This document shows positions 46,631 to 57,073 of a stretch of 64,000 nt of DNA, piece by piece; within the stretch, counting starts at the first letter, position 1, and every line of letters begins with the position of its first letter. The position numbers and the translations under genes were made by a program. The notes beneath the pieces were generated by a model. It was not told where the DNA came from. It searched no databases and saw nothing but the letters and a program-made list of their open reading frames with translations. Source of the stretch: Methyloversatilis sp. (GTDB lineage Bacteria > Pseudomonadota > Gammaproteobacteria > Burkholderiales > Rhodocyclaceae); the NCBI RefSeq assembly GCF_030698125.1, contig NZ_JAUYNV010000010.1:53914-117913 (forward strand). The letters are read 5' to 3'.

Positions 46631-48583
46631 ATGAGCATGCAGGAAGAATTATCGGTCTATGGCAGCTGGCGCACGCGCGTCGAGCAGACCATTGTCCGTA
46701 TCCGCGGCTGGCTCTTCGAAAGCAATCTGAGTGACGCGCACAACGACCAGTGCATCGAACAGTTGCTGCTCAAACTGCGTGACGACCGGCTGGTCGTGGC
46801 CTTCGTTGCCGAGTTTTCACGCGGCAAGTCCGAGCTGATCAATGCCATTTTCTTCGGTGACCAGGGTGCCCGCGTCCTGCCGTCCAGTTCCGGCCGCACC
46901 ACCATGTGCCCGACCGAGCTGATGTACGACCCGGTGCGCCCGGCCTGCATAGAGCTGTTGCCGATCGAAACCCGTCGCGGCACGACCACCGTGTCCGATC
47001 TGAAAACCCAGCCCGGCGCATGGCGCCGCCTGCCGCTCGACACGACGTCGGCCGCATCGATGCAGCAGGTGCTCGGCCGGGTCAGCGAACAACGCAAGGT
47101 CACGATCGGCGAAGCCGAGCAGTTGGGATTCCACATCGACCTGAGCGGGGAAAACGGCCTGCAACCGGACGCGAACGGCATGGTCGACGTACCGGCCTGG
47201 CGACATGCAGTGATCAATATGCCGCACCCGCTGCTGCGCCAGGGCCTGGTCATCCTCGACACACCCGGCCTGAATGCCATCGGTGCCGAACCCGAGCTGA
47301 CACTGTCGCTGCTGCCCTCGGCGCACGCGGTGCTGTTCGTGCTGGGCATGGACACCGGCGTCACGCAAAGCGATCTGTCGGTGTGGAAAACGCATGTCAC
47401 CGCGGCCGGCGGGTCACGCCAGGGCCGGCTGGCCGTGCTCAACAAGATGGACAGCCTGTGGGACGGGCTGCGTTCCGAAGCCCAGATCGAAGCGGAAATC
47501 GGGCGCCAGATCGAGTCCTGCGCGGCGACGCTCGACCTGCCGGCAAGCCGGGTGTTCCCGGTATCCGCCCAGAAGGGCCTGCTGGCGCGCATCCAGCGCG
47601 ACGGCACATTGCTGGCCCGAAGCCGTCTGCCGCAGCTCGAACGCGCGCTGGTCGAAGACCTGCTGCCGGCGAAGCGCGACATTGTGGGCGCGGCAGTAGA
47701 ACATGACGCGGGCGGCCTGCTCGCCCGCACGCACGACATGCTGATCGGCCAGAAAAAAGCGCTGGATGATCAGCTGGCGGAGTTTTCCGACCTGCGCGGC
47801 AAGAACCGCAGTGTCATCCAGTACATGCTGAAGCGGGTACGTGCCGAAAAGGAAGAATTCGAGCGCGGCCTGGAGCGCTTCTACGCAACACGCAACGTTT
47901 TTTCGTCGCAGACCAATACACTTTTTGCCCATCTGGGCATGGACGCGCTGCGCACCCGCACGGCGCAGACCCGCGTGCAGATGGAAAATGCCAACTTTTC
48001 ACTGCAGCTGCGTGATGCGATGAATGCCTTCTTCGGCGATGTGCGGGGCAGCCTGCAGAAGTCGGCTGTCAGCGTTGATGAAATCTTCCGGATGATGGAA
48101 GCGATGTACCAGCGCTTTTCCTCCGAACATGACCTGCGGCTGGGCGTGCCGGTGCCGTTTTCGGTCCAGCGCTACGAAAAGGACATCACCCGGCTTGAAA
48201 AGGCCTTCCACCAGCAGTTCAACACCTGGCTGAATATGCTCACGACGGAAAAGCGACAGCTTACTCAGCGCTTTTTCGAAACGGTGGCGGTGCAGGTGCG
48301 CAAGCACATGGAGGTGGTGAATCGCGATGTCGAGCACTGGCTGCGCGCCATCATGGCGCCGCTGGAAAATCAGGTGCGCGAACATCAGAAGCAGCTGAAG
48401 CGCCGCCTTGAAAGCGTGAAGCGCATCCACGAAGCGACCGACACGCTGGAAGACCGGATCGAGGATTTGCGCCAGAACGGTGTGGCGATCAACCACCAGA
48501 TCGAGGAACTGGCGCGGCTGCGAGCTGCTCTGGATGCAGCGCTGAAGGCTGCGGTCATTCGCGAGCTGGACGCCGCCGCCTGA
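46631..48583 (+). CDS. Dynamin-family GTPase
   Basis: 650 residues from the ATG at 46631, six bases after GGAG; a second ATG lies two codons later. GTPase motifs: P-loop AEFSRGKSELINA, G3 LDTPGLNAIG, G4 LNKMD. Residues about 370-645 are helical with long coiled coils (ALDDQLAEFSDLRGK, RAEKEEFERGLERF, VKRIHEATDTLEDRIEDL). No transmembrane helix. Bacterial dynamin-like proteins bind and remodel membranes or respond to membrane stress, but the role here is unknown. It stands alone between mutM and a convergent ferredoxin gene. Confidence 0.85.
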   Translation: MSMQEELSVYGSWRTRVEQTIVRIRGWLFESNLSDAHNDQCIEQLLLKLRDDRLVVAFVAEFSRGKSELINAIFFGDQGARVLPSSSGRTTMCPTELMYDPVRPACIELLPIETRRGTTTVSDLKTQPGAWRRLPLDTTSAASMQQVLGRVSEQRKVTIGEAEQLGFHIDLSGENGLQPDANGMVDVPAWRHAVINMPHPLLRQGLVILDTPGLNAIGAEPELTLSLLPSAHAVLFVLGMDTGVTQSDLSVWKTHVTAAGGSRQGRLAVLNKMDSLWDGLRSEAQIEAEIGRQIESCAATLDLPASRVFPVSAQKGLLARIQRDGTLLARSRLPQLERALVEDLLPAKRDIVGAAVEHDAGGLLARTHDMLIGQKKALDDQLAEFSDLRGKNRSVIQYMLKRVRAEKEEFERGLERFYATRNVFSSQTNTLFAHLGMDALRTRTAQTRVQMENANFSLQLRDAMNAFFGDVRGSLQKSAVSVDEIFRMMEAMYQRFSSEHDLRLGVPVPFSVQRYEKDITRLEKAFHQQFNTWLNMLTTEKRQLTQRFFETVAVQVRKHMEVVNRDVEHWLRAIMAPLENQVREHQKQLKRRLESVKRIHEATDTLEDRIEDLRQNGVAINHQIEELARLRAALDAALKAAVIRELDAAA

Positions 48584-48620
48584 AATGTGAGCAGTCGTCG
48601 CACCGCGGCCTGTGCGCCGT

Positions 48621-49373
<753 letters not shown>

Positions 49374-49377
<4 letters not shown>

Positions 49378-49907
49378 GTTCGTTCCAGCAACTGGTAATG
49401 GACTTGCCCGGCCTGCCCTTCTCGCGTCATGCGGAAGTCGCCAAGCAGCGGCACTGGGTGTTCCGCCTCGCAGTAGATCACCGCGCCTTCCGCAGCCAGC
49501 GCATCGAGATGCGGTGCCAGCCTGTCGAGCAGGCCGTGCCCGTAGGGCGGATCAAGGAAGAGCAGGTCGAACTGCCGGGGCGGGTCGAGCACGAATGTTA
49601 GCGCATCGCCCCGTACCAGTCTGACCTCGGGCGCCGGCAGTTGATCGACCGCGTCGCGCAGACGGCCGAATGCGCGCGCGTCGCGCTCGACCAGCGTGAC
49701 CGATTCGGCACCGCGCGACGCCGCTTCGAAACCGAGTACGCCGGTACCTGCGAACAGGTCCAGACAGTGCTGACCGCTCAGGTCCTGTCCGAGCCAGTTG
49801 AACAGTCGCTCGCGGACCGCGTCCGGCGTGGGCCTGAGGCCGGGCACGCCCGCCACGGGCAGCAGGCGGCTGCGCCACCGGCCGCCGATGATGCGAATGC
49901 GTGACAT
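49374..49907 (-). CDS. rsmD: 16S rRNA (guanine(966)-N(2))-methyltransferase
   Basis: 177 residues from the ATG at 49907. Begins RIIGGRWR, contains the SAM site [14 protein letters not shown] and the catalytic DPPY in FLDPPYG. Methylates the 30S subunit. The longer upstream frame is low-complexity and not family-like. Confidence 0.95.
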
Positions 49908-50011
49908 GGCCGCAATTCTAACCGCGGGGGCGTTTCCTGCTGGTCGTATCACCCCGGAAGAGCGGGCACCAGCGGGCGCAGATGCGCATTCGCATCCACG
50001 ATAGATGTCCG

Positions 50012-51325
50012 TCAATCACCCGCGACAATCACCCGCACGATATTGTCAGCCGACAAGCGGCGCTGGAAAGCGTCTTTCACCTGGGCCGCGGTCACCGCTT
50101 CGGCACGCTCGGGAAACTTCTTGAGCCAGTCGAGCGGCAGCCCATAGAAGCCGATCACGGCCAGACTGTCGAGCAGCTTGCGATTGCTGTCCAGGCGCAG
50201 CGAGAAGCCGTCGACCAGATTGCGTTTGGCGGCCCGCAACTCGTCTTCGGTCGGCCCCTTGGCCATGAAGGCCGCCAGCGTTTCATCGACCACCTTCAGT
50301 GCCGCGGCGGCCTGGCTTCGCTCGGTCTGCAGACCGATCTGAAAGGCCCCGAGCTGGCGCTGCGGATTGAAATAGCTGTAGACGCTGTAGGCGTAGCCGC
50401 GCTTTTCACGTACTTCCTTGGTCAGCCGCGACACGAAACCGCCGCCACCCAGAATGTAGTTGCCGACCTGCAGCGGAAAGAAATCCAGGTCGCCGCGCTG
50501 CAATGCCGGCTGACCGACGAAGATGTGGCTCTGGTTGGCCGGGTGGGCGATGTTTTCGGTGCTCGCCTGCGGCAGCGTCACCGCCGGAATCGGCGCAAGC
50601 GGCTCACCCTGCGGCAGATCGCCGGTCAGTTGCACGGCAATCGCTTCTGCCTGCTCGCGCGTCACGTCGCCCACGATCGACACGACGGCGCGCGATGCGA
50701 CGTAGTGCGTGCGGTAGTGCGCCACCAGGTCATCGCGACTGATCGCGGTCACCGATTCGATGGTCGGCGTGCGGCCATACGGATGGTCGCCGTACAGCGC
50801 ACGGGCGAAGCGCTTGCTGCCGATTGCATCCGGCTTCGTGTCCGCCTCGCGCAGACCGGAAATGGCGCGCGCCTTTTCGCGATCCAGCACGGCAGCGGGA
50901 AACTCGGGCTGCGTCAGCAGGGTGCGCAGCAGCGCCAGCGAACCGTCGCGTTCGCGGGCGCTGGACAGCGTGCGCAGCGACAGGCCGGCACGATCGTTGT
51001 CGGCCACGCCGCCCAACTGGGCGCCCAGATCGGTGAATCGCTCGGCCAGGGTGTCCTCGTCCAGACCGCCAGCTCCGGTGTCGAGCAGGCTTTGCGTCAT
51101 CGACGCCACACCGCTCTTGCCTGCCGGATCGCGCGCTGCACCGGCGTCGAAATCGACCTGCACGTCCAGGATCGGCAGCACACGGCTTTCGACGAAATAC
51201 ACCCGGGCGCCGTTGGGCGCCACCCAGTGCTGGATATCGATGTTTGCCGCTGCCGGCAGAGCGGCTGCGGCCGCGACGAGCATGAAAGCAAGGCGCGTGA
51301 GCGCGTTGCGCAAAGATGGGTTCAT
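50012..51325 (-). CDS. M16-family protein without zinc-site motif (accessory subunit)
   Basis: 438 residues from the ATG at 51325 (AGGGGAA upstream). Signal peptide (LAFMLVAAAAALPAAA) for export. Two M16 halves with GNYILGGGGFVSRLTKEVREKRGYAYSV, the substrate-binding R/Y segment. The HxxEH zinc motif is absent at the expected N-terminal place (SGVASMTQSLLDTGAGG). In paired M16 proteases one subunit supplies zinc and the other R/Y; the partner is directly upstream. Confidence 0.9.
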   Translation of the reverse strand: MNPSLRNALTRLAFMLVAAAAALPAAANIDIQHWVAPNGARVYFVESRVLPILDVQVDFDAGAARDPAGKSGVASMTQSLLDTGAGGLDEDTLAERFTDLGAQLGGVADNDRAGLSLRTLSSARERDGSLALLRTLLTQPEFPAAVLDREKARAISGLREADTKPDAIGSKRFARALYGDHPYGRTPTIESVTAISRDDLVAHYRTHYVASRAVVSIVGDVTREQAEAIAVQLTGDLPQGEPLAPIPAVTLPQASTENIAHPANQSHIFVGQPALQRGDLDFFPLQVGNYILGGGGFVSRLTKEVREKRGYAYSVYSYFNPQRQLGAFQIGLQTERSQAAAALKVVDETLAAFMAKGPTEDELRAAKRNLVDGFSLRLDSNRKLLDSLAVIGFYGLPLDWLKKFPERAEAVTAAQVKDAFQRRLSADNIVRVIVAGD

Positions 51326-51357
51326 CCGGTTCCCCTGCTTGAAATCGGTGGGCACGC

Positions 51358-52743
51358 TCAGTGGCGCAGGCCGGCGGGCTTGGCACGCGGCTTGGCGTTC
51401 GGGTCGAGCGGCTGCGGGTCGAGCACGGCGACGGTCAGCGTGTCGTCGCCGAAGTATTTCTGTGCCACGGCCTGCACCTCGGCTGCGGTGACGGTGCGCA
51501 GCTTGTCGAGCATGCGGTCGCCATCGCGCCAGTGATAGCCGGCCGCTTCGAGTCGACCGATTTCCATCGCCTGCACATAGGTCGAGTCGCGCTTGTACAC
51601 CTGCGACGCAATGGTCTGGGTCTTGATGCGTTCAAGTTCGACATCCGACACGCCTTCGTCCGCGACACGCTTGATTTCCGCCCGCAGCGCCGCTTCGAGC
51701 TCTTGTACGGTCTTGCCTTTGGCAGGGGCGCCGCCCAGCACGAAAGTGGCTTCGCCACGCGATGTCGAGTCGTAATAGGCGCCGATTTCGGTCGCGATCT
51801 GGCTGCCGCGCACCAGGTTGCGCGACAGACGCGAGGCAGCGTGGCCGTCGAGAATGCCGGCCAGCACGTCGAGCGCGTATGGCTCGCGATCGTTCTCGAC
51901 GTCGGTCAGGCGCGGCGCCTTCCACGCCATCAGCAGCTGCGGCACCTCGGCCGGTGCCTTGACGACGACCCGCCGCTGACCGGTCTGCACCGGTTCGGCG
52001 GTCGCCTTGCGCACCGGCAAGGGCTGACTTTTCATCTTGCCGTACTGCTTTCTGACCTGTTCGAACACCTTCTTGTGGTCGACATCGCCCACCACCACGA
52101 CGTAGGCGTTGTTCGGGGCATACCAGCGGCGGTACCAGTCGCGTGCGTCATCGGCGCGCATGTTCTCCAGGTCGTTCATCCAGCCGATGATGGGCCGGCG
52201 ATACGGATGCGCGGTGAAGGCGCTGGCCATCAGCTGTTCGTACAGTTGCGACTGGGGCTTGTCATCCGTGCGCAGCCTGCGCTCTTCCATGACCACCTTC
52301 AGTTCGCGGCCGAATTCCTCGTCGGTGATGACCACGTTGCGCATGCGATCGGCTTCGAGTTCGATCATGCGCGGCAGTGCAGCCGCGGGAACGCGCTGGA
52401 AATAGGCGGTGTAATCCTGGCTGGTGAAGGCGTTGTCGCTGCCGCCGGCACGGGCAACGATTTCGTTGAATTCGCCGGCTTTCAGTTTCTTCGTGCCCTT
52501 GAACATCATGTGTTCGAGTACGTGCGCCACGCCTGTGGTGCCGTCGTTTTCGTCCATTGCGCCCACGCGGTACCACACCATATGCACCGCCACCGGCGCC
52601 CGCCGGTCTTCCTTGACGATGACGCGCAGGCCGTTCGCAAGGGTGGTTTCGTACGGGTTGGCGAGCGCGGGAGGCGCCGCCAGCGCGCATGCCGCCAGAG
52701 CGCTGCACAGCGCGATACCACGGGAAAAACGGCGCAAATCCAT
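51358..52743 (-). CDS. M16-family zinc metalloprotease (catalytic subunit)
   Basis: 461 residues from the ATG at 52743, at the 5' end of the pair. Signal peptide (IALCSALAACALAAPPALA) and an inverted zinc motif HVLEHMMFKG (HxxEH) with a distal Glu in MIELEADRM. Exported pitrilysin-like peptidase. Thirty-two bases separate it from the accessory subunit. Divergent from ftsY by about 105 bases; the frame extending antisense through ftsY is a shadow. Confidence 0.93.
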   Translation of the reverse strand: MDLRRFSRGIALCSALAACALAAPPALANPYETTLANGLRVIVKEDRRAPVAVHMVWYRVGAMDENDGTTGVAHVLEHMMFKGTKKLKAGEFNEIVARAGGSDNAFTSQDYTAYFQRVPAAALPRMIELEADRMRNVVITDEEFGRELKVVMEERRLRTDDKPQSQLYEQLMASAFTAHPYRRPIIGWMNDLENMRADDARDWYRRWYAPNNAYVVVVGDVDHKKVFEQVRKQYGKMKSQPLPVRKATAEPVQTGQRRVVVKAPAEVPQLLMAWKAPRLTDVENDREPYALDVLAGILDGHAASRLSRNLVRGSQIATEIGAYYDSTSRGEATFVLGGAPAKGKTVQELEAALRAEIKRVADEGVSDVELERIKTQTIASQVYKRDSTYVQAMEIGRLEAAGYHWRDGDRMLDKLRTVTAAEVQAVAQKYFGDDTLTVAVLDPQPLDPNAKPRAKPAGLRH

Positions 52744-52849
52744 CTGATACACTCTCCTGCAGTAAATGTGAGCGCGGCGAAATCCGCCATCACGCCTCTG
52801 TTCCAAAGCCTTGCGCATGTCGCAAGGTGTTCCAGTGACCGTCTCCCAC

Positions 52850-53899
52850 ATGTTTGGTTTCTTCAAGAAAGACAAAGCCGCCGCGCCCGATGCAAGCGAA
52901 GCCGCACCGGCCGCGCCTGCCGTGGTCGCGGCGCAGGATAGCGCGCCTGCTGCCGACGCGCCGAAATTGTCGTGGGCGCAGCGGCTGCGCGCCGGGCTGT
53001 CGCGCACGCGCGCCCAGATCGGCGGCCAGCTCAATGCGCTGTTCCTGCGCACCAGGGTCGACGACGAGCTGCTGGAAGAGCTCGAAACGCTATTGATCAC
53101 GTCGGACGTGGGCATGGATGCCACCACCCACCTGCTCGACCGGCTGCGTGACCGCGTGAAACGCGAACGTATCGAAGAACCGGCGAAATTGCGCGACGTG
53201 CTGCGCGAGGAACTGACCCGGCTGATCGCACCGCTCGAAAAGCCGCTCGATGTGGACACGCACAAGCCCTTCATCATCATGATTGCCGGCGTGAACGGAG
53301 CCGGCAAGACCACGTCGATCGGCAAGCTGGCCAAGCATTTCCAGTCGCAGGGCAAGAGCGTGCTGCTGGCGGCTGGCGACACTTTCCGCGCCGCCGCGCG
53401 AGAGCAGCTCGAAACCTGGGGCGCCCGCAACAACGTGGCGGTGATCGCGCAGGATTCCGGCGACCCGGCCGCCGTGGTGTTCGACGCGGTCAATGCCGCC
53501 CGTGCGCGCGGCATTGACATCGTGCTGGCGGACACCGCCGGCCGCCTGCCGACCCAGCTGCATCTGATGGAGGAGATCGCCAAGGTGAAGCGGGTCATCG
53601 CGAAGGCGGATCCGACCGGGCCGCACGAGGTGCTGCTGGTGCTCGACGGCAATATCGGCCAGAACGCGCTGGCCCAGGTGAAGGCCTTCGACGCAGCCAT
53701 CGGCGTGACCGGGCTGATCATGACCAAGCTCGACGGTACGGCACGTGGCGGCGTCATCGCGGCCATCGCAAAGCAGCACGCACCGTCGCGACCGATCGCG
53801 CTGCGCTACATCGGCGTCGGTGAAGGTCTGGACGATCTGCAGCCATTCAATGCGGCGGAATTCGTCGATGCCTTGTTCGAACCGCCGAGGTCCCTCTGA
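52850..53899 (+). CDS. ftsY: Signal recognition particle receptor FtsY
   Basis: 349 residues from the ATG at 52850 (MFGFFKKDK); a GTG at 52835 with AAGG upstream is an alternative. A short acidic A-domain, then the N and G domains: P-loop GVNGAGKTTSIGKL, DTFRAAAREQL, DTAGRLPTQ, TKLDGTARGG, and a C-terminal GEGLDDLQPF. Targets membrane proteins via SRP. First gene of ftsY-ftsE-ftsX. Confidence 0.95.
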   Translation: MFGFFKKDKAAAPDASEAAPAAPAVVAAQDSAPAADAPKLSWAQRLRAGLSRTRAQIGGQLNALFLRTRVDDELLEELETLLITSDVGMDATTHLLDRLRDRVKRERIEEPAKLRDVLREELTRLIAPLEKPLDVDTHKPFIIMIAGVNGAGKTTSIGKLAKHFQSQGKSVLLAAGDTFRAAAREQLETWGARNNVAVIAQDSGDPAAVVFDAVNAARARGIDIVLADTAGRLPTQLHLMEEIAKVKRVIAKADPTGPHEVLLVLDGNIGQNALAQVKAFDAAIGVTGLIMTKLDGTARGGVIAAIAKQHAPSRPIALRYIGVGEGLDDLQPFNAAEFVDALFEPPRSL

Positions 53900-53921
53900 T
53901 CGCAGCCCGAGCCCACGCCGC

Positions 53922-54572
53922 ATGATCCGTTTCGCTCAGGTCACCAAACGCTATCCGGGCGGCCACACCGCGCTCGACCAGCTGGATTGCGACATCGCGC
54001 GCGGTGAAATGGTGGTGGTCAGCGGCCACTCCGGCGCCGGCAAGAGCACGCTGCTGCGCCTGCTCGCCGTGCTCGAACGGCCGACCGAAGGCAAGGTGCT
54101 GGTGGGTGGAGAGGATGTGTCGGCGCTCAAGCGCGCCGCCCTGCCCTACTGGCGGCGGTCGATCGGCCTCGTGATGCAGGATCAGCGCCTGCTGTTCGAC
54201 CGCAGCGCCTTCGATAACGTCCTGCTGCCTCTTTCGATCAGTAGCCACCCGCCGCGCGAAGCCGCCAACCGGGTGCGAGCGGCACTGGAGCGCGTCGGGC
54301 TGTCCGGACGCGAAAAATCGATGCCGATCGAGCTGTCGGGCGGCGAACAGCAGCGCCTGACCATTGCCCGCGCCATCGTGAACCGGCCGCAGATCCTGCT
54401 CGCCGACGAACCGACCGCCCACCTCGACGACGCCTACGCGCGCGACATCGCAGAGCTGTTCCGCTCATTCAACGAAGCAGGCGTCACCGTGCTGCTGACC
54501 ACGCATGACGACGCGCTCTTTGCGCGCTACGCGCCGCGCACGCTGGTACTCGCCCAGGGGCGGCTGCAGTGA
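53922..54572 (+). CDS. ftsE: Cell division ATP-binding protein FtsE
   Basis: 216 residues from the ATG at 53922. Walker A GHSGAGKST, signature LSGGEQQRLTIARA, Walker B ILLADEPTAHLD, H-loop THDDALF. Pairs with FtsX to activate peptidoglycan hydrolysis at the septum. 22 bases after ftsY, 10 before ftsX. Confidence 0.95.
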   Translation: MIRFAQVTKRYPGGHTALDQLDCDIARGEMVVVSGHSGAGKSTLLRLLAVLERPTEGKVLVGGEDVSALKRAALPYWRRSIGLVMQDQRLLFDRSAFDNVLLPLSISSHPPREAANRVRAALERVGLSGREKSMPIELSGGEQQRLTIARAIVNRPQILLADEPTAHLDDAYARDIAELFRSFNEAGVTVLLTTHDDALFARYAPRTLVLAQGRLQ

Positions 54573-54582
54573 GGTGCCTTCG

Positions 54583-55482
54583 ATGAGGTGGCTGCGTCTG
54601 CAGGTGCGCGCCGGGCTGCGCGCCGCGCGCCAGATGGTCCGCCAGCCGTTCAATACCTTGCTGGCCGCGCTGGTGGTTGGCATCGCAGCGGCCTTGCCGG
54701 CCACCGGCTACATGCTGCTCGGCAATCTGCAGCGGCTGGCCGGCACGGTCAGCGCCGCACCGGAAATTTCCGTGTTCATGCAACCGACCGCGAATGCCGA
54801 CGCGGTCCGGACCGCCGACCAGCGCATCCGCGCGCTGGCGAAAGAAGCGAAGGTCGAACTGGTGTCGCGCGACGCGGCACTGAAGCGATTCCGCGACAAC
54901 GACGCTCTGGCCGAAATCCTCGACGCACTGCCCGACAACCCTTTCGCCGATGCATTCGTTGTCCGGCTTGACTCGGCGGATGCCGCCCGGCTGGAAACGC
55001 TGCGCGCCGAATTCGCCAGACTGCCCGAAGTCGATCACGTACAGCTCGACTCCGCGTGGGCGAAGCGGCTCGACGCGCTGATCGCGCTGGGCCAGCAGGC
55101 GGTGACGATGCTGGGCGTCGTGCTCGGCCTCGGACTGGTCGCCGTCACCTTCAATACGATCCGGCTGCAGCTGCTGACGCAGCGCGACGAGATCGAGGTC
55201 AGTCGCCTGCTCGGCGCCACCGACGCGTGGATACGCCGCCCCTTCCACTGGTTCGGTGCGCTGCAGGGCCTGCTCGGCGGTGCGCTCGCCGGCGCCCTCG
55301 CCTTGCTGGCCACGCGAGCGCTGGCCGGACCAATCGCCGAAATCGCCGGTCTGTACAGCCTGGAATTCGTGCTGCGGCCGCTGTCGCCGCTGCATTGGGC
55401 TGCGCTGCTTGCCCTGTGTGCGGTACTCGGCTGGCTGGGTGCCACCGCCTCGGTGCGTCGCCATCTATCGCGCATCGCCTGA
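54583..55482 (+). CDS. ftsX: Cell division protein FtsX
   Basis: 299 residues, four predicted membrane helices: one near 25-45, then three in the C-terminal half, with a large periplasmic loop between the first and second. The phrase RDEIEVSRLLGATDAWIRRPF is the FtsX signature. The ATG at 54583 follows GAGG about 10 bases upstream at the end of ftsE. It acts as membrane partner of FtsE. Confidence 0.93.
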   Translation: MRWLRLQVRAGLRAARQMVRQPFNTLLAALVVGIAAALPATGYMLLGNLQRLAGTVSAAPEISVFMQPTANADAVRTADQRIRALAKEAKVELVSRDAALKRFRDNDALAEILDALPDNPFADAFVVRLDSADAARLETLRAEFARLPEVDHVQLDSAWAKRLDALIALGQQAVTMLGVVLGLGLVAVTFNTIRLQLLTQRDEIEVSRLLGATDAWIRRPFHWFGALQGLLGGALAGALALLATRALAGPIAEIAGLYSLEFVLRPLSPLHWAALLALCAVLGWLGATASVRRHLSRIA

Positions 55483-55492
55483 GCGGACTGTC

Positions 55493-56923
55493 GTGCGTCT
55501 CGCGCTTGCCGTTCTGCTCGGCCTGATCGTTGCACCGGCCTGTGCGGTGCTGCCGGCGCCGGTATTGCAGGCGCTGCGCGCTGCCGACATTCCCGCAACG
55601 TCGATTTCGGTCATGGTCCAGTCGGTGGATGGCGGGCCCGCGCGCATCAGCCATCGCGCAAAGGTGCCGATGAACCCGGCGTCGGTGATGAAGCTGGTCA
55701 CCACCTACGCCGCCCTCGACAGTCTCGGCCCCGCCTACAGTTGGCGCACCGACGCGCTGATGACCGGCCGGCTGGCCGACGGCGTGCTCGATGGCGACCT
55801 CGTGCTGCGCGGCACCGGCGACCCGGCGCTCAGCATCGAACAGTTCTGGCTGCTGCTGCGCGACCTGCGCGCGCGCGGGGTGCGCGATATCCGCGGCGAC
55901 GTGATCACCGACCGCTCGGCGTTCGCGTCGATGCGGCACGACCCGGGCGCCTTCGACAACGAACCGCTGGCCGCCTACAACGTCGGGCCCGACGCGCTGC
56001 TGCTGGCGCACAACGCGCTGCGCGTACGCCTGCTGCCGCAGGCTGGCGGCGCCCCTGCGCTGTGGGCAGAACCTCCGCTCGATGGCGTGCAGATCGACAA
56101 CCGCGTGCAACTGGTCGATGGCGAATGCGGCGACTGGAAGGACAGCCTGACTGCGAAAGTCCTGCCGGCCGCGGGCAGCAGCACGCTCACGCTGCAGATC
56201 ACCGGCCGCTTTGCTCGACCGTGCGGCGAACGCATATGGAACATCGCACCGCTGCCGGCCGACGAGTTTTTCGCCCGTGCGCTGCGCGCCATGTGGGCCG
56301 AGCTGGGCGGGCGGATCACCGGGCGGGTTCGCGACGGCGCAACGCCGCCGGACGCGCTGCCACTGGCCGGCATCGATTCGCCGCCGCTGGCGCAGGTCAT
56401 TCGCGACATCAACAAGTACAGCAACAACGTGATGGCGCGGCAGCTGTTCCTGACGCTGGGCAGCGGCGCCGGGACGCCGGCAGACCCCGCAGCCGCCGAC
56501 GCCGCCGTGCGTGCCTGGGGCGTGCGGCGCGGTCTGGCGCTGCCCAGCCTGGTGCTGGACAACGGCTCCGGGCTGTCACGCAACGAACGCCTGTCGGCTG
56601 CCGACATGGCTGCGCTGTTGCGCCACGCGTGGGCGAGCAGCGTCATGCCGGAATTCATGTCGTCGATGCCGGTGCTGTCGGTCGACGGCACACTGCGCCG
56701 CCGGCTGCGCAATTCTCCGGCCAGCGGTCAGGCGCATCTGAAGACCGGCTCGTTGTCCGATACGCGATCGATCGCCGGCTATGTGCTGGACCGCAACGGT
56801 CAGCGCGTGCTGATGGTGGCCTGGCTGAACCATCCGAACGCCGGTCGCGCGCAGCCGGTGCTGGAAGCCTTGCTCGAATGGGTGTGGGCGGGCAACCGGC
56901 AGTCCTTCCCGGTTACCGAGTGA
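55493..56923 (+). CDS. dacB: D-alanyl-D-alanine carboxypeptidase/endopeptidase (PBP4, S13 family)
   Basis: 476 residues from a GTG at 55493. Signal peptide (LALAVLLGLIVAPACA). Catalytic triad motifs: SxxK in PASVMKL, SxN in KYSNNVMA, KTG in LKTGSL. Penicillin-binding protein that trims peptidoglycan crosslinks in the periplasm. Ten bases after ftsX, so probably in the same unit; functionally close to FtsEX-controlled cell-wall cleavage. Confidence 0.92.
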   Translation: MRLALAVLLGLIVAPACAVLPAPVLQALRAADIPATSISVMVQSVDGGPARISHRAKVPMNPASVMKLVTTYAALDSLGPAYSWRTDALMTGRLADGVLDGDLVLRGTGDPALSIEQFWLLLRDLRARGVRDIRGDVITDRSAFASMRHDPGAFDNEPLAAYNVGPDALLLAHNALRVRLLPQAGGAPALWAEPPLDGVQIDNRVQLVDGECGDWKDSLTAKVLPAAGSSTLTLQITGRFARPCGERIWNIAPLPADEFFARALRAMWAELGGRITGRVRDGATPPDALPLAGIDSPPLAQVIRDINKYSNNVMARQLFLTLGSGAGTPADPAAADAAVRAWGVRRGLALPSLVLDNGSGLSRNERLSAADMAALLRHAWASSVMPEFMSSMPVLSVDGTLRRRLRNSPASGQAHLKTGSLSDTRSIAGYVLDRNGQRVLMVAWLNHPNAGRAQPVLEALLEWVWAGNRQSFPVTE

Positions 56924-56993
56924 TACGCATCGACGCCCCGTCCGCAGGCAGGACGGAAGGTGGTCGCAGTCCGGATCGCCACGGTGGCCGTCC

Positions 56994-57027
56994 AGTCGGT
57001 GCGCCGGCCTGAGCCTGCGCACCGACT
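56994..57027. terminator. Hairpin between dacB and a DUF3135 gene, possible bidirectional terminator
   Basis: AGTCGGTGCGC pairs exactly with GCGCACCGACT over a 12-base loop. There is no T-tract on either side, so termination is uncertain. It lies between convergent genes. Confidence 0.4.
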
Positions 57028-57073
57028 GCCGACCCGGTATGCCGTGGCAACCCGGTCTGCGTTCGGGTGACGT

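Noticed and set aside
52744..53766. N-terminal extension of the M16 protease through ftsY
   Set aside because: It is antisense to ftsY and precedes a normal signal peptide at 52743; serine- and arginine-rich shadow.
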